Part shown: positions 11,523 to 22,639 of the stretch, in pieces
Layout of the letters: each line of letters opens with the position of its first letter
How positions within the stretch are numbered: the stretch's first letter is position 1
Assembly (NCBI GenBank): GCA_015178975.1
Contig: WHVD01000082.1
Coordinates: forward strand, 186,001 to 250,000
DNA from: Hysterangium stoloniferum
Taxonomy: Eukaryota > Basidiomycota > Agaricomycetes > Hysterangiales > Hysterangiaceae
Direction of reading: 5' to 3'
Length of the DNA: 64,000 nucleotides
Notes under the pieces: generated by a model
Told to the model about the DNA's origin: nothing
Databases searched by the model: none
What the model saw: the letters and a program-made list of their open reading frames with translations, nothing else
Translations under genes and position numbers: made by a program

Positions 11523-14018
11523 ATGCCTTCCAAAATTCTTAGATTAATGCTGAAGCATGCCCTGCAGGCACCGACATACCCAACTAATCCCCTTGTCATA
11601 CAATTATTGCCAGTGGAATGGGAACAGTGGCAGAAGGATAATTTGGTGATGGGAAAGTGGGCAAAAACACACGAGTATAAATCAGGTATGTAACTTACAT
11701 TCATGGCAATTTCCTGAAGACTTATTTTCCATCAGAACCTAAATCCAGCCGGAAATGCAAGAAGGAATGGAGTCAACGCCTTGTTTGCAACCATAGTGGG
11801 ATAAAGCGTGACCGTCGAGATCCCAACCTTAGTCCTAGTAAGAAACGGAAGTGTAGACCTTCAATTAAGGTTGGGTGTGAAGCACATATCAACATTGAAA
11901 AACCTGTGGACTCTGACCGGCTTTTGGTGACCTATTATTGGCAGCATGGAGGGCATGGTATACAACATCAGTTTTGTCTCACGTCTTTTATTACCACTCA
12001 CTTAAAATTAGATCCATCTTCCATTGAGGATATGCGAAATTCACCAAATCCTGGAGAGGTTCGAGATTGGCTGGACAATAGGGTTTGTGATGGATTTGAC
12101 ACTAAATCAATCAAAGCAATGCTTCGGTTATCATCAGAAGAGCTTTCTGAGGTATGTGATATTTTGATTTAATTGATCAGCACATTTAGACATTGTTCTA
12201 TATATATTACCCCGGATGCTGTGATGTTGCCATATAGTATCAAGATCTCTGCAATGGATATTTTCAATGCTATCCATCACAAGGCTATGGTTGATACCAT
12301 CCTCGCCCCGGCACTTGGTGAGAGTATTGAACTCTGGATGAAGCATCTGCAAGAAAAGGGCTGGTTTACACTTTATGAGCCTACACCTGGGGAGAAGTCT
12401 CGCAATGGATTCACCCTTGCCTTCTGCTCCCCTTGGCAATGCAAAGTATGTCTATTTTTGAATCCATTTTTATTTAATATTCACATTTGATTTAATTGTA
12501 GCCAATTGCAGAATATGGAGATGTTATTTGCCTTGATTCAACACACAATACCTGCCGTGGTGAAAACCAGGTGAAAGTATTCCTTAATACCATTCTAACA
12601 TGTGACCAAGTTACTGGAAGAGGTGTGTCATTGGCTTTTATGCTCACCAATCTTGAGTCTCAGTAAGCAGATTATTTATTTACTTGTTTCCTACCTATTT
12701 ATGTCATAATAGTTATCCCCTTGAACACTATCTCAAATGGCTTCGAAAGGAATGCAATCTTGATCCCAATACATTTATGATTGACTGCTCAGACACTGAG
12801 GCTTTGGGAATCAACAAAGCATTCAATGATCATGTGATTTGCATCCTCTACTGTCATTGGCATCTCTGGCAAGCTTGGGAGAAGAATATCATCACAAAGG
12901 TTTTCTCACTTCTTTTCTCCTTCATTTCTTCTCCTCTCTCACTTTGACTCTTCTAGTTTTCTTTCAAACATATGCAATGCAAAGAAGATCGGGCAGAGCT
13001 GCTCAGAGATCTCCAGGCCCACTTAGCCACTCTCCTCCAATCTGAAACCCCACATGACTTCGAGAAACAATGGACTTTCATTCAGTATGAGTATGGTGAT
13101 TAGCAGGTATGGGTCAAATATATGGAAGATGAATGGATTCACAAGAAACAGCGTTGGGCTTGCGCATGGCGGAAGGTGGGTTTGGCCTTTTTCTAATTTT
13201 TTTTTATTGCTATGACTTAGATGGCTGATCTGCTACTTAGCATGCCCATTATGGCATCGATACCAACAATTTTATTGAGAGTTGGCATTCCAACCTCAAG
13301 ACAAACTACATTGGACGAGGACGACGACAGCGCATTGACTATCTAATCCGGATCCTGGCTGAAGATGTTGAGCCTGACTTCATGCGCTCACATATTCGTT
13401 GTGGCCTAGGGTTTCGAAATCGCCACCTTTGTAAAGCTGAATTGGCTGGCCAAAAGCTTGCAGAAACTGTTCCTTTTGAAGAAGCAGAAGCGGCAGCTGA
13501 AGACCTCATGGATGGCACAGTAGGAATTTAATTTAATTTTGATTCATTTATTTCATACACTAATGGTTTAAGTTTAACAGGTTAAAGTTCTATCCTTTTC
13601 TGACAATGCTACCTCATATATCGTTCAACTGATGGATGACAAAATTACTTCTTGTACTTGTCCTATGCACAGGCAGTCACTTCTTACATGCAAGCACATG
13701 TTTTTGGTTCACAGAGTCACAATTTACACTATATCCCTTCCACACATAATTGTGCTGGGCCATCACAGTCATGACGTCGACAAAGACGCAGAGTCTTTGG
13801 AAGATCAACGCACTGCTAAAAGATGTCTAATTGCCAAGGTCCAAGATGGAATTAAGTTTATAGGGTCAACAGATATGTGGCGGGGGGTTGATTCCACAGA
13901 GAAGTTGGATGGGATCTCCAGAGAGTCATTAACACGTCTTCTTGCTGCAACAGATGCACTAAAACATGTAGCTAAAGATACTTTATTTTTGCGCCCAGAT
14001 TTTGCTACACAGAGTTAA
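11523..14018 (+). pseudogene. MULE transposase (FAR1-like, DDE, SWIM), one nonsense codon
   Basis: The likely start is the ATG at 11523 (MPSKILRLML). About seven short introns are needed. The N-terminal part has a FAR1-type pattern (CNHSG ... a basic run ... KVGCEAHI). The MULE core shows YGDVICLDSTHNT (first Asp), FMIDCSDTEA (second Asp), a C-x-W-H pair (YCHWHLW) and TNNFIESWHSNLK (late Glu region). A SWIM zinc motif CTCP...CKH ends the protein near 13660-13700. It cuts and joins element ends in the nucleus. One in-frame TAG at 13101-13103 (YGD*QVW) breaks the reading, so this copy is probably inactive unless read through; nothing else looks damaged. Exact splice sites around 12900-12960 and 13170-13250 are less certain than the domain calls. 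Confidence 0.82.
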
Positions 14019-14151
14019 TTTATTTCCTGACTATCCCTCTTTAATACCTTCAGATTCAATTAATTGTAATTAGCTGTTACCCTCCTGGTCTAAAAAGATT
14101 AATCTCAAAATCTGGGATCCAAACTAAAATGGACACTACTCATGACTTAGA

Positions 14152-14250
14152 AGAATGACGCCAGCCAACAGCCTGCCGGTAACTTAACAACCCGTGTGAA
14201 CTGATTACATGATAGGTGCTGGCCTTCGGTCGGAGGTTATAAGCACGCCC
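14152..14250 (-). repeat. MULE right TIR
   Basis: Reverse complement of 11326-11424 with eight transitions. The target copy AGAAAATGG follows directly. Confidence 0.9.
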
Positions 14251-14358
14251 AGAAAATGGTGCTTCCTAGGGCTTGTGACAGGAAGTCCCCTGACAATAAG
14301 GTTCTCTTAATTTTCTTTGAATTATTTAATATTTTCTTGAATTTATTGAATTTTTATT

Positions 14359-16214
14359 ATATTTTATTTATGAAATATAAGGCCTAAACTGAGCAGGACA
14401 GCATTCAACTTCTTATGCCAGATACGAGGTGACTGGTATAAACCATATAGTCCTTTTAGAAGAAGTAAGAACTCATCACAAGCACCTTGGTGAAAACCTT
14501 CAGGCTGCTGCAAGTATACTTCCTCTTCAAGTTCACCATTCAAGAATGCAGAGGAGATATATACATACACTCTCAAGTTCCATGTCCTCCAGTGCAGCCA
14601 ATGCTAGGACAGCACCCAAAGTGGCCCATTTGGCAGTAGGAACAAAGGTATCAGTGAAGTCAAACCCTGGTCGCTGCGCATAGCCTTTTGCAACAAGATG
14701 AGCTTTGAACTTGTCAATTGACCCATCCTTCTTACATTTGATCACAAACACCTAACGAGAGCCAATAGCTTTATGACCCTCAGGTAGTTTAGCAAGGCGA
14801 AAAATGCCATTTTCAAGAAGGGATTGCTTTTCTGCATATGCAGCATCATACCACTTGTCAGCATCAGGACTTTGTAAGGCCTCTTTGAGAGTTCTCAGTG
14901 CATCATCATGAGCACTGGCCTTGTAGGCAAACTCAAAGGCTTCATCCACACCAATGTAAAGATCTCCCTCACTGGCAGCTAGGGCTTCTTCCTCAGACTC
15001 AACTGGAGGAGGAGAAAGTAGTGGAGAATCCTCTGCCTCATCACTGGACTCAACTACAGGAGTAGATTCTCTATAGTTGTGAATCTTAGTAGGATCTACT
15101 TGCCAGAAGGGCTTGGGAGGATCTCTGTTTCTGGGTGGATTGTGATGTGGTTGAGGAGGAGGACTTAGTGAATGTTCAGAATGTTCAGAGTTAGAATCAG
15201 AGTTGGAACTAGGACCAGGAGGCGAAGCATTATTCTGACCATCTCCCACCTGATTTGATTCCTGTGGAGCTCCCACCTGATTAGGCTGGGCTCCCACCTG
15301 AATAGACCTAGAGGGTCCAGGAATAAACAAATCAACAAATTGTGGATTATCAGGAAGAACATCAGGAGCAGTAGGAGTAGAAGGTATGGCAGATTTAGAC
15401 AAGTCTGGTAAGACTCTCTCATCAAAGACAGCATTATTACTGATAATAGTCTTCTTAGTCAAGGGATTGTAAAACATCCAACCCTTATAATCTGGAGGAT
15501 ATCCAATAAAGACACATTTCTGTGTGTGAGAGCCAAGTCCAATACATTGGTCCTTCTGTACATGCACATAAGCAGTACAGCCAAATACCCTAAGATGTGA
15601 TACTTCTGGTTTCCTACTATGCCAGACAGTATAAGGCACAGAATGCTTAAGAGTAGTGGTAGGTGAGCAGTTGTGCACATGAGTAATGGTAATTACAGCA
15701 TGTCCCCCAGAATGAGGGAGGGAGGTGGGATTCAGCTAGAATTGAAGTAGCCCCTTCTTCCAATGTTCTGTTGAAGTGTTCAGCAACCCCATTCTGATGT
15801 GGTTCATTCCACATAGTATGCTGCCGGCTGATGCCAGCAGTGGAAAGGAAGGTATCAAACTCCTTAGACATACAGTATATTCTCCACCCTTGTCATCTCT
15901 GAATATCTTGATCTTCTGACCAAGCAAGTTCTCCACTTTAGCCTTATATTGCTTAAATGTCTGAAAGGCATTGCTCTTATTTTTGAGTAATGCAATCGAA
16001 GCATAGCATGAGGCATCATCAATGAAAGTGATCCAGTAGTGAAACCCTTCCACAGTTTGTGTAGGCAAGGGACCATGAACATCACTGTGAATGAGTGCAA
16101 GTGGTTTAGTATAGCGTGTTGTTGCCATTTTATTAATTACTCTGTTCTGTTTTCCAGCCAAACAAGATTCACAAATAGGATCAGGAGACGTGTGAGAGTC
16201 AATCTTTATCCCAC
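14359..16214 (-). pseudogene. Copia integrase-RT remnant
   Basis: Reading from 16214 downward: CESCLAGKQ (zinc-binding region of pre-integrase), HSDVHGPLPT and FIDDASCYASI (integrase core, first Asp in HSD), IKIFRDDKGGEYT (second Asp region), then a frame change and NEPHQNGVAEHFNR (Glu region). Next come HLRVFGCTAYVHV and the integrase tail, an acidic Ser/Pro-rich linker, then RT from KWYDAAYAEKQSLLENG through FKAHLVAKGYAQ and FLNGELEEEVYLQQPEGF to GLYGLYQSPRIWHKKL. At least three frame changes and stops occur (for example GSR*VFVIK, where Trp is expected). It is inactive. Confidence 0.85.
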
Positions 16215-16758
16215 TGTTACAACCCATTCCCGGATGTTTTCAATATCCGACTTCCGATCTCCGACTACGGAACATCATAGCTACCGTATCATCCGCGTTC
16301 TTCCCTTGTTCCGTATTTGGTAATTTGTCCATTGACAAGTATTCACTCGTTTGTTTGTTGTATTCCCATTTCGGAATATTGTCTTCCTAATATGTCTTAT
16401 TGTATTTCCGTTTTAAGAACACTTCCATTTCCATCTTATTATGGTCTTAGTTTGTAGTACAATAACGAGTAGACTTATATTAGTTTCCATGAATTTGTAC
16501 TTTACCTTAGATCTGATATCGACTTAGTTTCTTATTCCTCCTCCCGTCTTTCTGTACGCTCGATATTCAGAACTCTTCAGAACTCTGAATATCCATATCT
16601 TCCATCATAAGCTTTACTTCTGAAATTAAGGACATTGAGCATTTGGTAGAGGTGCAGCACATAAGCTGAAGCCGACGTCCTGACCCTATCCGACAGTTTC
16701 CGACTTCCCGGTAACTTTCCGATAGTTCTGGAATAAGTTCCTGACACGGCACTTAACA
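16215..16758 (+). repeat. Solo LTR, 544 bp, with CCCAC target duplication
   Basis: It starts TGTTACAACCC and ends CACTTAACA, flanked by CCCAC at 16210-16214 and 16759-16763. Removing it rejoins the Copia reading. It is a close relative of 62403-62988. Confidence 0.93.
16646..16680 (+). other. Conserved LTR hairpin, copy 3
   Basis: GGT-G-CAGC, loop ACATAA, GCTG-AA-GCC, about 80-110 bp before the LTR 3' end. This is the same place as in 62403-62988. Confidence 0.7.
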
Positions 16759-16907
16759 CCCACCAACTAAATCACCTTTGGAGCTTCTGGATATCAGCAT
16801 GATTGAGATGATTAAAGCAACGATGCCAAAGTGTGGAGTCCAAGAAACAGGTTGTAACAAGACCAGCATAATCTGTCATAGGTACCATTATTCCATCCAA
16901 AGCATAT

Positions 16908-18646
16908 ATGAGCTTATATAATGCTATTATATCTTAGTTAATTTATTATAATTTTTAACTAATTATTTATATTTTATTTACTTAGTTATTGCTTCTTGGC
17001 ACATTGCTTGCTCCTGTCACGAATCGAATTTTACTCAATAAAGTCAAATAAACAATCGAAGAATATTCAACAATATCGAATAAAGATGCCTCATTCGACG
17101 AAGTATTAATTCGTTTTGTTGATAAAGTGTGAGGCAAAGATATGTAGGACAGAGGCTCACGAATAAATAAGTTGAAGAAAGGCTTGGAAAAAGTTCGATG
17201 ATTATATAATACAGTAAATAATATAATATAGTACAGGTTTTCTGACTGACTTCCTTCATTCCTATCATTGCCCTTATATACTATATATCATTTACCTATG
17301 ATGATAATATGATATCAAAGTGAAATCATCAATGATATCAAACTGAGACAAGTTGAAGATATTCGAGATTGTCGAAGATATTGTCGAAGAATAGTCGAGT
17401 TGGAAGTCGAGTTGGAAATCGAGTCAGAAAGTCAAAGGAATGTCGAAGCAATATAATATTGAATATTATTGAAATTTGGTGAGGGCAACGGTTTGAATGG
17501 TGAGGGCAACGGTTTGAATGGTGAGGGCAACGGTTTGAATGGTGAAGACACCCCTTTCGATGCCATGTGCAAATGAGACCTCATTCACAGGGGGAATACA
17601 CATAGTGTTTGTGTCAGCTGACGGGGTCACTTCCTTGCCATATGCCATATCATCCAAGGAGATCGCACTGACATGTGTTTGTGCACTTGAATGATGACGG
17701 TGCCTACCCATTTGGAGTGTGTGAATCATCAGGAATCCAGTTTAGCATTTAGCATGCCTGGCAGGATTTGAAAGTGAGAGCAGTGGGTCCCAAAAATGGA
17801 TGACAGTATGTCCCAGGAGAAACAGCAAAGATTAGTGGTTGGGGAGGGTTTAGGTCCATGTGTAGAAGTAGAACTGGCATGAGCAATGAACATGTGAGGG
17901 TGTCAGTCGGAGCACAAATTCAGAGAGGTTTGTGAGGCATGAACACCATCTTCACTCACAAACAGCCCCGAGCCAGGTATCCCACATATCCTGAAAAAGT
18001 CAGGGTCATGGGCACCAGATGGAAGTGTGAAGCCTGACATGGTAAGTTAATGGAATGCTTCTTTGTTTAGTGATGGATGTAGGTTTTGCCTTAAAATGCA
18101 ATGAATGATGCTATTCTGGAGGATACAGGGTGGCGTGTTCGGTGTTTTTCAGGATCGACATACATAAATTGACTGTAAACATTGGGCAGATAGACCCATA
18201 GGACAGCACATGATACACACACCTCAATCTAGGCCTTCTCATGACCACATATACGATGGTATGACAATCACTATCCTACCACATTTTTGAGCTCCCCTCT
18301 CTTTTTCATTCCTGTGATGATCCATCGACCACCTGGGTTGAGGGCTTTCGAAATCCATGATGACAGACTTTGTGACTGTGACCAAAAGCTCTTCCACGCA
18401 TTTCTAAAAACCAACTTGAAGACCTGGCTCATATTAATACCCAGCAGTCTTGTTGGTTTCTTTTGCCTCTAACCTTGGTGATGATAAATAGATCCTCAAA
18501 AAATGCATAAACAATCATTCCACTTTCCCTAACCACTCTCCCTATCACCCCCATTGTAAGGAGAAACTGTGTATTGCACTTTGAGCTCATTTTTCAAATA
18601 CAGATCATTATTAAAAATGTACCATGTCATATTACTTTTTCATTTA
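16908..18646. other. Intergenic, AT-rich then unassigned
   Basis: No supported gene. 17003-17460 is AT-rich with many TCGA tetranucleotides, perhaps an old LTR. 17475-17537 holds three tandem 21-bp units (minus frame: TIQTVAL three times). The rest has no motif. Confidence 0.4.
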
Positions 18647-19169
18647 GGAGGATAACCCAAAATTTTAAAAGTTATTTATCCACTAAAGTATATATATTTA
18701 TATTGTTTGTTGTAAAATTAATATTTAATCAAATTCAGTTGATTAGGTATCACTCTGAAGAATGCAAAAATATTAATATTTATCCTATATCTGACAAAAT
18801 TTAGTCAAACAATCATCTGTAGATTATTCTTTTGGAATAAATTGCACAATGGGGATTGGTATTCTAGATAGTTCTGGTTAACTCTCTAAACCAACTAAAT
18901 TTAAATTATATGAAATATATTTGAAAGTTTGCTTGTATACAAGAGAATACATCATAACCCAAAGATTAAGTCATAACCCAAATAATCTTGTGTAACCATG
19001 TCATTTGTGTGTATTTTAAAAGGGCATGCATATTTTAAAGATGAAATTTCAGGTAATTAAATATAAACTCATAGAATAAGTTGTTATGGCCAGAAGGAAT
19101 AGTCTCACTTAAAAATATGAGGATTATTCAGTAAAATTTTGTATATTCAATAAAGTGTGACCATCCTCC
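18647..19169. mobile_element. MITE-like repeat, copy 1
   Basis: It begins GGAGGAT and ends ATCCTCC, is 523 bp, AT-rich and noncoding, and is flanked by TA on both sides. It is over 90% similar by eye to 48848-49352. That second copy sits in an LTR whose partner lacks it. Confidence 0.7.
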
Positions 19170-19589
19170 TATATTAATTTTTAAACATATTTGGAACAAA
19201 ATATAAAATGTATGCCACATTCTCCTTATATTATCAACTTAAGTCTTTGAAAATTATTTAAAACTTTTTTAGCTTCTTCTCTATTTTCATAATTCTTTTG
19301 ATTTTTTCTTTTATTATCTTTAACCTTTATTTTACTTTGGCTAGGTTGTTTTCCAATACCTATAATACAAAGATAGAATTTTTTAACAAATGATTTCATA
19401 ATTTCTATAATTTTTGAATTATGGAGGTTGCATTCACAAAATACTCATAATTAGTTATTAAATACACATGTTTTCATTTTAGTTCATTTGCTAATATTTC
19501 CTTAACAATTAATTATATTAATTATGTAACTTTTAAAATTTGCAGTCCAATTATAATGCCAGTTAGAAACAATGAACAAAGAAATAACA
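19170..19589. other. AT-rich spacer
   Basis: Very AT-rich with no open frame of note and no repeat partner seen. Confidence 0.4.
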
Positions 19590-20393
19590 GAGTAATCTCT
19601 TTGTGAAGAGTGGTATAAGTTCTGACTGTTCTATATATGAAGAAATGAGTAGAAAGGAAGAATATTGACCTATTCAGTGCAATATAAGAGGAAGTGTGAG
19701 AGAGAGTACGAGATGATGCAGTAGTCAATGAGTGCGATGGATCGAGTGGAGGCCTCGACTGTTACAGTTCGAGGCCAGAAATGCTAGATAGTTCAGATAA
19801 TGCTACTTATGTAGTAGCTGGCACGTTACCCTAATCACCGCTTGTAGTAGACCTAGTTTAGTGTCTTACGAGTGGTGGTTTCTGGGTAAAAGTGTGTCTC
19901 AGTTCCATTTGGTGCCGAGTGCACCCACAAGTATACACAATGCTTCGAACTAATGAAATATGCAATATTCGAAGAATATAAAAGATAGAAAAATATAAAT
20001 AAAATGTGTAAAATATAAATGAAATAAAAGGAGTGTTTTACCACAATGAAACTGTGGTAAAAGCATACTCCTCACACTCTTCCACCAACTAGAAGGCCTT
20101 AAACCTTCTTCAGCCACCTCTTCAACTGGATATTCATCATATTCATCTATCCTTTTTCTGAAGGATACAAACACCTCAAAACTGATTTTATCTACCATAT
20201 TTGGATGGGTATGCACACAGCTCTCGACTGTTCCATCGGCGAGACTGGTGACACAGACATTTGTGCGCTCTTGCTGGCCATAGATGACAATCCCGTATGC
20301 GCCTTGTCCTATACTATACCCCCTATACTGCCCCCCTGTTGCAATATCATTGTTCCAGAATGATCTCGCAACATAACAATTGTCCCCCCCCAT
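19590..20393 (-). mobile_element. LTR retroelement fragment with short LTR
   Basis: On the minus strand, 20393-20073 is a decayed coding or untranslated end (SFWNNDIATGGQYRGY), followed by an LTR-like segment 20072-19923. That segment starts TGTGAGGAGTATGC and contains a 10-bp perfect hairpin. Then comes a region resembling 32922-33000. The stretch 19740-19590 resembles 42724-42838. The same coding phrase and LTR start recur on the plus strand at 25340-26065, so these are two copies in opposite orientation. Confidence 0.55.
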
Positions 20394-20713
20394 GTGACCT
20401 AATTTTTGAGGGGGAGTCCTGGGTCAAATGGGAATGTATCTGTCCTTGGCTTGGTCCATCGAGAGGTGTCCAGTTCAGCATGTCCATGGTTGTCTTCCAT
20501 TTGCAGAAACTTTGTCAGTGCCCCCCATTCTGGAATTAGGGGTTTATGTCAACGAATTCCCAATGGTGTTTCTATAGTCCACAACACCCTCTTCCAGTCC
20601 TCCATAGTCCAATTTTCATGGTATTGGGCAAACTTTAGACATTGCTGATGATGAGACCCCTTCGACTTTCTTCTTTGTTGTTGACCTAAAGCCAACTTCC
20701 TTCAACACATTCC
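20394..20713. other. Unassigned, retroelement-like debris
   Basis: There are no motifs beyond short frames. It precedes the LTR family C fragment. Confidence 0.35.
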
Positions 20714-21100
20714 TGTTATGACCAGAAATCCCGCTGAACTCCACACATGCCCTATACGCACCCATTATCAGTTCACCAGAATTCCCACCAGACTCCGTAT
20801 GTCATACTCATCTATGTTCATCTTTGTTACGTTGTGTTTCAGTCACTGGAATACTTACTGGACTCCGTCTCTGTCTATTTCCGACCTCGTCCCGCGCGTC
20901 AGTCACTGGACCCCGCTCAGTAAAACCTGTCACCTCTCTAACAGAGCCCCATTCCCATTTTAGTCAAATGACCTGTCACGATTCAGACTCCGCTCCCACT
21001 CCATTTCCCATTATGGTTTATGATTTGTCACTATTTGGACTCTGCTCTGTTCTGTCCCGTTAAATGTGACTGTAACGACATACTTGAGTCATTATTTGAT
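20714..21100 (+). repeat. LTR fragment, family C
   Basis: It starts TGTTATGACCAGAAATCCCG, and its successive blocks match 39420-39930 and, in reverse complement, 43140-43505. It is truncated before the promoter part. Confidence 0.65.
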
Positions 21101-21482
21101 TCTGCTGACTCAGCAATTGCTTCTGTCCTGGGACTGCGGCCTTGAACCTTCATGTTCAAGCAAAAGGTTGGAACCCTTGTCTCAGAGAGGGGAGTCATAT
21201 GATAAATAAAGGGTAAAAAAATAAGTAGAATATGAGGTCATTATGATCTAAATAATGACCTCATAAAATAAATAAATAGTTAATTATTTATCAAAATGTA
21301 TATAAGGAGGGCCAAGTTTCCAATAAAATCAATATTATCTCACATACTTTACTGCACAGCTCAGAAGCTTATCTCATCATCCAAGGACAATAATAGCCTT
21401 AGTCTGATACACTAACTGCAAGCACCAACACTTGCAGAATCTAGAACTCTTTGTCAGCAACTCTTGAACTTAGCTAATTCTA
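21101..21482. other. Unassigned, LTR-like tail
   Basis: It contains TATATAAGGAGGGCC near 21300, like an LTR promoter, but has no coding signal or clear ends. Confidence 0.35.
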
Positions 21483-22117
21483 CAGTGGGTCAAAAAACTG
21501 CCCCAATGTTTGTGCATTTTATTTTATTTTAGAAAGATTGATATTGTGTGAAGGAATGACATCAGCAAAAATTCTGAAAAATTCACATGATATACTAGAA
21601 CATGTTGGCTATCTACCAACTTAAGAAATCATGTGATTCCAATAAAAGCTCATTGCTCAATAAATCAAACAAAATAATGGAGCAGTTTTTTGACCCTCTA
21701 TTATTTTCTCTGATTTTCAATGTTACACACCAGTACAAGGTAGGAGTGGGTCATGTGAATCATCAACATGTCATGTGACCTTATTTGTATCAATTTGGCA
21801 TGTTGAACTTTGTTCATTCATCTCCTTGACTCCTTACCACCACTATGAAATGTTGTTTCTCTCCTCAATGAGGGATATTCCCATTGTCAAATTCAAGCTA
21901 GGACTGGCTGGGGAAAGGTACTATTGGCAGGATCAGTATGGAGGTAGAGGGGGATAAGGAAAATCATTCTGGTGGCTGTCCTTCCAAGCTTTCCCCTTAT
22001 GATAAACAGTCAATTATCCATCAAATCAGCTCTGGGAAGCTTGACAATGCTGTCCAAACCACCCAATTCATAAATTCCATCATATCTACCTCTGTCACTC
22101 CTCAGACTGTTAGGAAT
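21483..22117 (+). mobile_element. Tc1/mariner element, 5' part, cut by an LTR
   Basis: The left end is CAGTGGGTCAAAAAACTG after a TA at 21481-21482. The first ~214 bp finish with the inverted form of the same motif (CAGTTTTTTGACCC, about 21683-21696), the same end design as the Tc1 at 53867-55711. From about 21940 an N-terminal helix-turn-helix region of a Tc1-type transposase is readable (PSKLSPYDKQSI, TPQTVRN). It stops where the family A LTR begins at 22118. Confidence 0.75.
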
Positions 22118-22580
22118 TGTTAGGATACATACAGGGCGGGTTTCTGGAGAAACCCATGGGATATCCAGTAGGATTACGCTTCAGCTTGTAGGCTGCACCC
22201 TCGCTAGATCGTGTTGTCCAATTTCAGACGGGTGGACAGGAATCCTGGGGAGTCTGGGCAGGGGTCGTGGGTCAGGGGTCGTAGGTCGGAGGTCGTGGGT
22301 TGTGAGTTGAGATTGGTGAGAGAGATAGATGCGCCAGAGCCTGTGGGCTCTGACTAGTGTGAGCGGTGTAATTCAAGTAGGAGTTTTAGAGCAGAAAATG
22401 TATTAGATTACTGGGGGGAATCTAAGCCAATTTTCTGACTGGATTGTATGTACAACGTCTGCCAGTTTAAATAGACCGTGGAGTGAATGTCATACTGAAT
22501 CCAGTAATGATGAAACGAAATGAGCAAAACATAAAATGGGAATAGTAAACACCAAATTGGTGTAACTGTATGATATCCCA
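22118..22580 (-). repeat. LTR, family A, sense minus
   Basis: Homologous to 1-371 (reverse complement) and 42843-43139. The left end TGTTAGGATAC at 22118 abuts the Tc1 coding region. The other end is uncertain, near 22540-22590. The conserved hairpin lies at 22173-22204 on the minus strand. Confidence 0.7.
22173..22204 (-). other. Conserved LTR hairpin, copy 4
   Basis: Minus strand: GGT-G-CAGC, loop CTACAA, GCTG-AA-GC. The outer pair is lost; the inner four pairs are kept. Confidence 0.6.
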
Positions 22581-22639
22581 AGGTCGGAGGCTTATCTAAT
22601 ACGTCACATGACTCCAAGAATGCACACATAGGAGCTGTC

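Larger units (their letters stand above)
11326..14250 (+). mobile_element. Mutator-like element (MULE), complete
   Basis: It is bounded by 99-bp terminal inverted repeats (11326-11424 and 14152-14250) that differ at 8 positions, all transitions. It is flanked by a perfect 9-bp direct repeat AGAAAATGG (11317-11325 and 14251-14259), the usual MULE target duplication. Total length is 2925 bp. The only gene inside is a MULE-type transposase on the plus strand. Confidence 0.92.
14359..16907 (-). mobile_element. Ty1/Copia pol fragment, split by a solo LTR
   Basis: In minus-strand order it holds the GAG-pre-integrase region (LWHRCFNHLNHADIQKL, 16764-16905), then the solo LTR insertion, then the integrase core, the integrase C-terminal domain and the start of Copia reverse transcriptase. 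It ends near 14400 before the RT active-site box. No LTRs of its own were found, so both ends are missing. It begins just outside the MULE. Confidence 0.85.

Noticed and set aside
14429-14683. Plus-strand frames antisense to the Copia RT and integrase
   Set aside because: The minus strand carries recognisable Copia motifs; these are antisense shadows.
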